A stretch of DNA of 17,401 nucleotides from Planctomycetota bacterium (GTDB taxonomy: Bacteria > Planctomycetota > UBA1135 > UBA2386), in the NCBI GenBank assembly GCA_020638695.1, contig JACKIB010000041.1, positions 1 to 17,401 of the forward strand. The letters are read 5' to 3'. The notes below the pieces were generated by a model that was not told where the DNA came from, searched no databases, and was given only the letters and a program-made list of their open reading frames with translations. This document shows, in pieces, positions 14,501-17,401 of the stretch (within the stretch, counting starts at the first letter, position 1; each line of letters opens with the position of its first letter). Made by a program: the position numbers and the translations under genes.

Positions 14501-17039
14501 GCCCCTGCGCGAGTTCCCGCTCACCCAATCACTCCACCACACCGTGCGCTGGCTGCTGGAACGCCAGCGGCTGCAGGTGTCCGACCTCATGGGCCCGTGG
14601 GGCCGGCCACTCGAGGTTTGGTCGCGGAATCGGGCCTGGCGGTGCGCCGGTCCCGACGGCGTGGTCGACACCCCGGACGACGAGTGGGGCGACTGGATGG
14701 GCAAGCCGGTGCTCGAGGGCCTTCCGGAGCGGACCAAGAAGTTCCTTCGCTTCGTGCGCCGTGAGCGGGCCGCGCGCAAGGCGCTCGGTCGCGACGAGGC
14801 AGAAGTCCTCGTCGCGGAAGAAGTCGACGAAGAGGAGGTCGTCGAGTCGGCCTTCGACTCCAACCAGTGGAACGTCACCGTCGGGCTCGGCAGCGGCTCT
14901 GGCGGCCGAACCGGCGGTCGCCGCACCACACGGCGGAACCGTGCGAGCGCGCCCCCGCGGCTGCGCAAGGACTTCCCGCCCACGCTCACCTTCGTCCCCG
15001 AGCGGGTGATCGGACCGACCGGCGAGGCGTTGCTCGAGATCCCGCTCGCCGACTCGACCACGACGTGGCAGCTGCGCGCCGTCGCGTCGACGCTCGGCGG
15101 GCACACCGGAGTCGGCGAGACGTCGCTGCTCGTCACCCAACCGTTCCAGGTCGAGCCGTGGATCACGCCGCAGCTGACCGCTGGCGACCGTATCGAAGTC
15201 CCGGCATTGGTGCGCAACGGCGCCAACGCGGCGGTGCGCGCGGAACTCGAAGTGGTGGTACGGGGCGCCGCCCTCGCCGTGGTCGGCCCAGCGGCCCGGA
15301 TCCTCGAGGTCGGGCCGACGAGCGCCGCAGCGCACCGCTTCGGCCTGCGTGCGACGCATCCGGGCACCGCGGTGGTGCGCGTCACGGGGAGTACGGGCAC
15401 CACGGCAGATGCCGTCGAGCGGCAGGTCGTGGTGCGGCCGTATGGCCGCGCTCGCCACACGACGCGCCAGGCGACGGTGACCGCGACCGCCCCGTGGCGG
15501 ACCGAGTGGAACGTGCCGCGCGACGGCGTGGCGCCGGCGTCGCTCGAGCTGACGATCCTGCCCGATGCCCTCGCGACGGTGCTGTCGGGCTTCGCGGGTC
15601 TGGTGCGCGAACCCCACGGCTGCTTCGAGCAGACCTCGTCGACCCTCTACCCGATGGTGCTCGCACTCGACATCCTCGGGCGGCGCGAAGCCCGCGGTGA
15701 GGACGGTGCGGCAGCGCTCGCCGCGCAGGCGCGGGAACGCGTCGCGCACGGCTACCGGCGCTTGCTCCAATTCGAAGTCGGCGATCGCTCCGGCGGCTTC
15801 GAGTTGTTCGGCCGCGCCCCGGCGAACACGATGCTGACCGCGTACGGGCTTCTCGAGTTCCACGACATCGCGCGAGTCCACCCCATCGACCCGAGCCTGA
15901 TCCCGCGGATCCGGAACTTCCTGCTGGCACGGCAGCGTGCCGACGGATCGTTCGAGCCGTCGGCGTTCGGCACGCTGCGGAACGCCAAGTCCGATGCGTT
16001 CCGCACCACCGCGTACGTGGCGTGGGCGCTCGCCGCCACCGGAACGCCTTCCCCACGGGCGACGGCGTGGTTGGTCGAGCGCGCACGCGAAGTGCAGGAC
16101 GACTACGGCCGTTCGCTCGCCGCGCTCGCGCTGCTGCACGGCACCGCCACCGCGCCGCTCGGAAGGTGGCTGATGGACCGCGTCCAGGCAGGTGCTCGAC
16201 GCGATGCCGACGGCAGATCGTGTGCACCGCTCGGCGAGACCTGGCTCGGCGCCCGGGGCAGCGGGGCCCGCATCGAGACCACCGCGCTGGCGGCGAACGC
16301 GTTGTTGGCTGCCGGGCTCGACGCCAAGTCCGAACTCGATTGGCTCGCCGCGCAACGCTCACCCGACGGACGGTTCGGCAGCACGTTCTCGACCGTCCTC
16401 GCGCTGTCGGCGTTCGCTCGCGCCGAGGCGCGTGACCCGATCCACGCGAACTCCAACGTGGAGGTGGTGCTCGATGGCAAGTCGGTGGCGCGCCGCAAGT
16501 TGACCGCCGGGTCGAGCGATTCACTGCGCGTACTTCTCGCGGCGGCACTGCCGCCTGGACCGCACACCGTGGCGGTGCGGGTCGACGGCAAGCGCACGCC
16601 GCGTGCCTGTCTGACGCTGACGGACTGGAGTTCTTGGACGGCGCCTGCCGCGCTGGCGAACGCGAACCGCCGCCTCGACCTGCGCGTGGTCTGGCCCGCG
16701 GCGCCGGTCGCGGTCGGCAAGCCCGCGCGTTGCACGTTCACGCTGCGCAACGAGGCGGCGCACGACGCGGTCAACGTGGTGGCCGAAATCGGCCTGCCGC
16801 CCGGTTGCACCGTGGACGAGCGCAGCCTGCAGGGGCCGAAGCCGGCGCGCGTCGAGCGGGACGAGGGCAGGCTGGTGCTCTACGTCGATCGGGTGCGCGC
16901 CGGGGAATCGCTGCGGTACGAGTTCGGGTTCACACCGCGCTTCCGCCTGAATGTGCGGACCGGGCCTTCAAGGGCATACGAGTACTATGTCCCTGAAGAT
17001 GGGGTCGAGGTCGCTCCGGCCCGGGTGCGCACGGATTGA
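11583..17039 (+). CDS. Alpha-2-macroglobulin family protein with intact thioester motif
   Basis: This 1818-residue product is probably a periplasmic or surface protease trap. Residues 1-25 are basic then hydrophobic, ending near VVAAP like a signal peptide; no good lipobox is seen. Domains in order: a region resembling a class-I amidotransferase/ThuA-like fold (about 55-215, with LPLVVCPGG and LRGGGIILLE); macroglobulin MG2 (448-540, DRTLYRPTDTVHVRLLL); MG3-like (about 541-640, APVKGARVRVTGG); further MG domains including YRPGEIARVAVSVRD (833-885); a helical and low-complexity insert (about 890-1130); the A2M/MG7 domain from F1131 (FPPTLTFVPERV... DSTTTWQLRAVAS); and a thioester toroid domain (about 1325-1620) with GCFEQ, where C1347 and Q1350 would form the thioester. 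A final MG-like domain follows (about 1675-1818). ATG 11583 is the first available start, with GTG 11607 as the alternative. No pbpC neighbour is present, unlike E. coli yfhM. Length is typical of large bacterial members. Confidence 0.92.
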   Translation: MLSPFRRAVHATVLFATCTVVAAPVSPPTIPAQWPPITKSFLVGDRARPADGELLIGVLAKSGTGRPLAELVAPERLKQFLARGQVAAVGPEPQEVESIIEEWVERRLVDPTPIGRVICRATEVLADDCAELPLVVCPGGPRNAYEFRLLHAYLRGGGIILLERSSPKLLRAVFGSAAVRPASSLGMSADVAGDLEVLVLDGRVVGFATARRDLFLTHGDTSAERAREARAHAAIREALFRFLIRSSAKLRLLDGEPFAVRSARRDADDLVVQLTTPRHPGAKRATVHAALVDLEGKVLWRRNVRSETGLATVRGPCREADVDPIGTRLQLLWYSRGVEIRRAPTVEELVGATNVTLLGSTRAYVGSAWSVRVLVTDTKRKTAIPGRELRVAIERGGTDLASTAARTDALGTLDARLHLGNEIAAGPATLRVGLASVPIQLQRHDRMHAVSDRTLYRPTDTVHVRLLLRHYPSGRPTRGDAVAVELRDPKRAVVARRTLTSSEHGIAATAFALERAAAGNYTITAKASHAATTARFRVQAFELPRFLLGCSPDQLVGRPGERVPVALQVRYVDGAPVKGARVRVTGGGQRTEGQSGSTDEAGRFRTVCTLAADDAERSVRFVVTDQDGCSETLELPCRCLTAEHRVSLALLDVPILGRPLRVGVTARRTRDGRPASGKITLRATGVARECSLDLDGRGTATFPFTPTSAQTRVDATVTGGSGVSNASLDITCRVVGNGAPVVVPDALVTRAGRTLGIDVLGTEGPVLLDVYRDGMPLRMLSGRIAASGSARLSLAVDETLAGFLTLRAYRLDGIERISGTAQNVLVLRDRELKVTARPERQSYRPGEIARVAVSVRDAAGAPTAGVLGYWAVDRGLLAQSPWERSSEPVFDLTPERARPHHLELLHSGLAATAGDALAVFGVAPTLAGAAQEFSLRFDWLANRRRWATQRARGLAAARIVALRQAVIRALSAVPLREFPLTQSLHHTVRWLLERQRLQVSDLMGPWGRPLEVWSRNRAWRCAGPDGVVDTPDDEWGDWMGKPVLEGLPERTKKFLRFVRRERAARKALGRDEAEVLVAEEVDEEEVVESAFDSNQWNVTVGLGSGSGGRTGGRRTTRRNRASAPPRLRKDFPPTLTFVPERVIGPTGEALLEIPLADSTTTWQLRAVASTLGGHTGVGETSLLVTQPFQVEPWITPQLTAGDRIEVPALVRNGANAAVRAELEVVVRGAALAVVGPAARILEVGPTSAAAHRFGLRATHPGTAVVRVTGSTGTTADAVERQVVVRPYGRARHTTRQATVTATAPWRTEWNVPRDGVAPASLELTILPDALATVLSGFAGLVREPHGCFEQTSSTLYPMVLALDILGRREARGEDGAAALAAQARERVAHGYRRLLQFEVGDRSGGFELFGRAPANTMLTAYGLLEFHDIARVHPIDPSLIPRIRNFLLARQRADGSFEPSAFGTLRNAKSDAFRTTAYVAWALAATGTPSPRATAWLVERAREVQDDYGRSLAALALLHGTATAPLGRWLMDRVQAGARRDADGRSCAPLGETWLGARGSGARIETTALAANALLAAGLDAKSELDWLAAQRSPDGRFGSTFSTVLALSAFARAEARDPIHANSNVEVVLDGKSVARRKLTAGSSDSLRVLLAAALPPGPHTVAVRVDGKRTPRACLTLTDWSSWTAPAALANANRRLDLRVVWPAAPVAVGKPARCTFTLRNEAAHDAVNVVAEIGLPPGCTVDERSLQGPKPARVERDEGRLVLYVDRVRAGESLRYEFGFTPRFRLNVRTGPSRAYEYYVPEDGVEVAPARVRTD

Positions 17040-17093
17040 GGCGACAAGTCGCGGCACCGTGGAGCCGGCGAGCGGGCCGCGGTCTGTCGCGGA

Positions 17094-17133
17094 GCGCGGT
17101 CTTCGGCACGCGTGTCTCGCGAACCGACCGCGC
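17094..17133 (+). terminator. Bulged hairpin 55 bases after the macroglobulin stop
   Basis: GCGCGGTC (17094-17101) pairs exactly with GACCGCGC (17126-17133). Directly inside, TTCG (17102-17105) pairs with CGAA (17120-17123), leaving two C residues bulged. The 14-base loop contains the palindrome CACGCGTG. Position suggests the transcript end of the macroglobulin gene, but there is no T-tract. GTCTTC (17099-17104) can alternatively pair with GAAGAC (17144-17149), giving a competing fold. Confidence 0.4.
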
Positions 17134-17279
17134 GCCGCACGCTGAAGACTCATACCGAGGCAAGGGCTTCCGCCGCCAACCGACGTCGGTCCGGCGACGC
17201 GCCAAGTTGGTCGAAACACCTGGGAGTCTGCGCCACGGGATGACAACCCATGAGATCCGCGCCTTCCAGCACCCGTCAC

Positions 17280-17321
17280 CGCCCGAAAGCCTCGCCGAAT
17301 CCACCAATTCGGTTTCGGGCG
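17280..17321. repeat. Long bulged inverted repeat
   Basis: CGCCCGAAA (17280-17288) pairs perfectly with TTTCGGGCG (17313-17321). CCGAAT (17295-17300) pairs with ATTCGG (17307-17312) around a six-base loop, so the 3' side is one unbroken 15-base arm. The 5' side carries a six-base bulge (17289-17294). The stem is well beyond chance for this length. It may be a terminator for a gene beyond the window, an intergenic repeat element or a structured RNA. Confidence 0.45.
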
Positions 17322-17401
17322 CCGACCCCGGCCGAACTCCACGCACCTCCTGAATCGCCCTTCCGTGGTGCAGACCTCTAGTGGGGTGTGTCCGAAGTTC
17401 G

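Larger units (their letters stand above)
17040..17401. other. Intergenic region with two strong inverted repeats, no gene
   Basis: No frame here has protein-like composition; the frames that cross it are arginine-rich or run back into the macroglobulin gene as antisense. The region is less biased in composition than the genes around it. Its notable content is two bulged stem-loops (17094-17133 and 17280-17321), listed separately. The rest shows nothing I can name. Confidence 0.5.

Noticed and set aside
11427..14528. 1033-codon minus-strand frame antisense to the macroglobulin gene
   Set aside because: Long antisense frames are expected in such GC-rich coding DNA. The translation is Arg/Gly/His-rich, and the sense strand encodes clear MG domains.
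17379..17401. Possible start of a mobile-element terminal repeat at the right edge
   Set aside because: The bases faintly suggest an element end, but without a matching partner or transposase in the window nothing supports it.

Overview
The window is very GC-rich and its coding frames end most codons in G or C. Genes are compact, Shine-Dalgarno signals are mostly weak or absent, and two genes encode large exported or envelope proteins. Together with an HscC-type Hsp70 next to a divergent J-domain partner, this suggests a Gram-negative, high-GC bacterium of the Planctomycetota or Myxococcota type. The phylum is an inference, because the window holds no rRNA, tRNA or marker gene. I saw no tRNA or rRNA gene, CRISPR array, insertion sequence or phage gene.

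Layout, left to right. Positions 1-390 hold no convincing gene, only a small inverted repeat. At 391-2391 (+) lies a membrane-anchored protein built from about six carboxypeptidase-regulatory-like (Ig/SpaA-like beta) modules. After a 255-base gap with a hairpin comes tryptophan 2,3-dioxygenase (2647-3765, +), the first enzyme of the kynurenine pathway, with all key residues recognisable. It converges, with only nine bases between the stop codons, on a minus-strand gene (4932 to 3775). That gene encodes a membrane-anchored DUF6348-like protein and is interrupted by one in-frame TAG at 4174-4176. Divergent from it is an HscC-type Hsp70 (4998-6722, +), followed by a J-domain-like membrane protein (6787-8343, +) whose HPD loop reads RPE. 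These two probably form a chaperone/co-chaperone pair.

A GC-rich hairpin at 8346-8388 separates that pair from a converging minus-strand group of three genes. In transcription order these are a small zinc-ribbon-like membrane protein (11244-10606), an FMN-binding flavin-reductase-family protein (10599-9946) and a polytopic GT-C-like membrane protein (9876-8401). Divergent from this group, a 78-residue DUF2892/YgaP-type membrane protein (11315-11551, +) precedes a very large alpha-2-macroglobulin-family protein (11583-17039, +; 1818 residues). The large protein has an intact CxEQ thioester motif. The last 362 bases are intergenic and hold two strong, bulged inverted repeats.

No single new multi-gene system stands out. 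The most unusual points are: (i) the in-frame amber codon in the DUF6348-like gene; (ii) the HscC/J-like pair without HPD, with a possible leaderless promoter; (iii) the macroglobulin's architecture, with a GspG-like DxxGPWGRP...GPDG...DD insert, an acidic-then-arginine-rich putative bait region and an N-terminal amidotransferase-like region; and (iv) the structured intergenic DNA after the macroglobulin gene.
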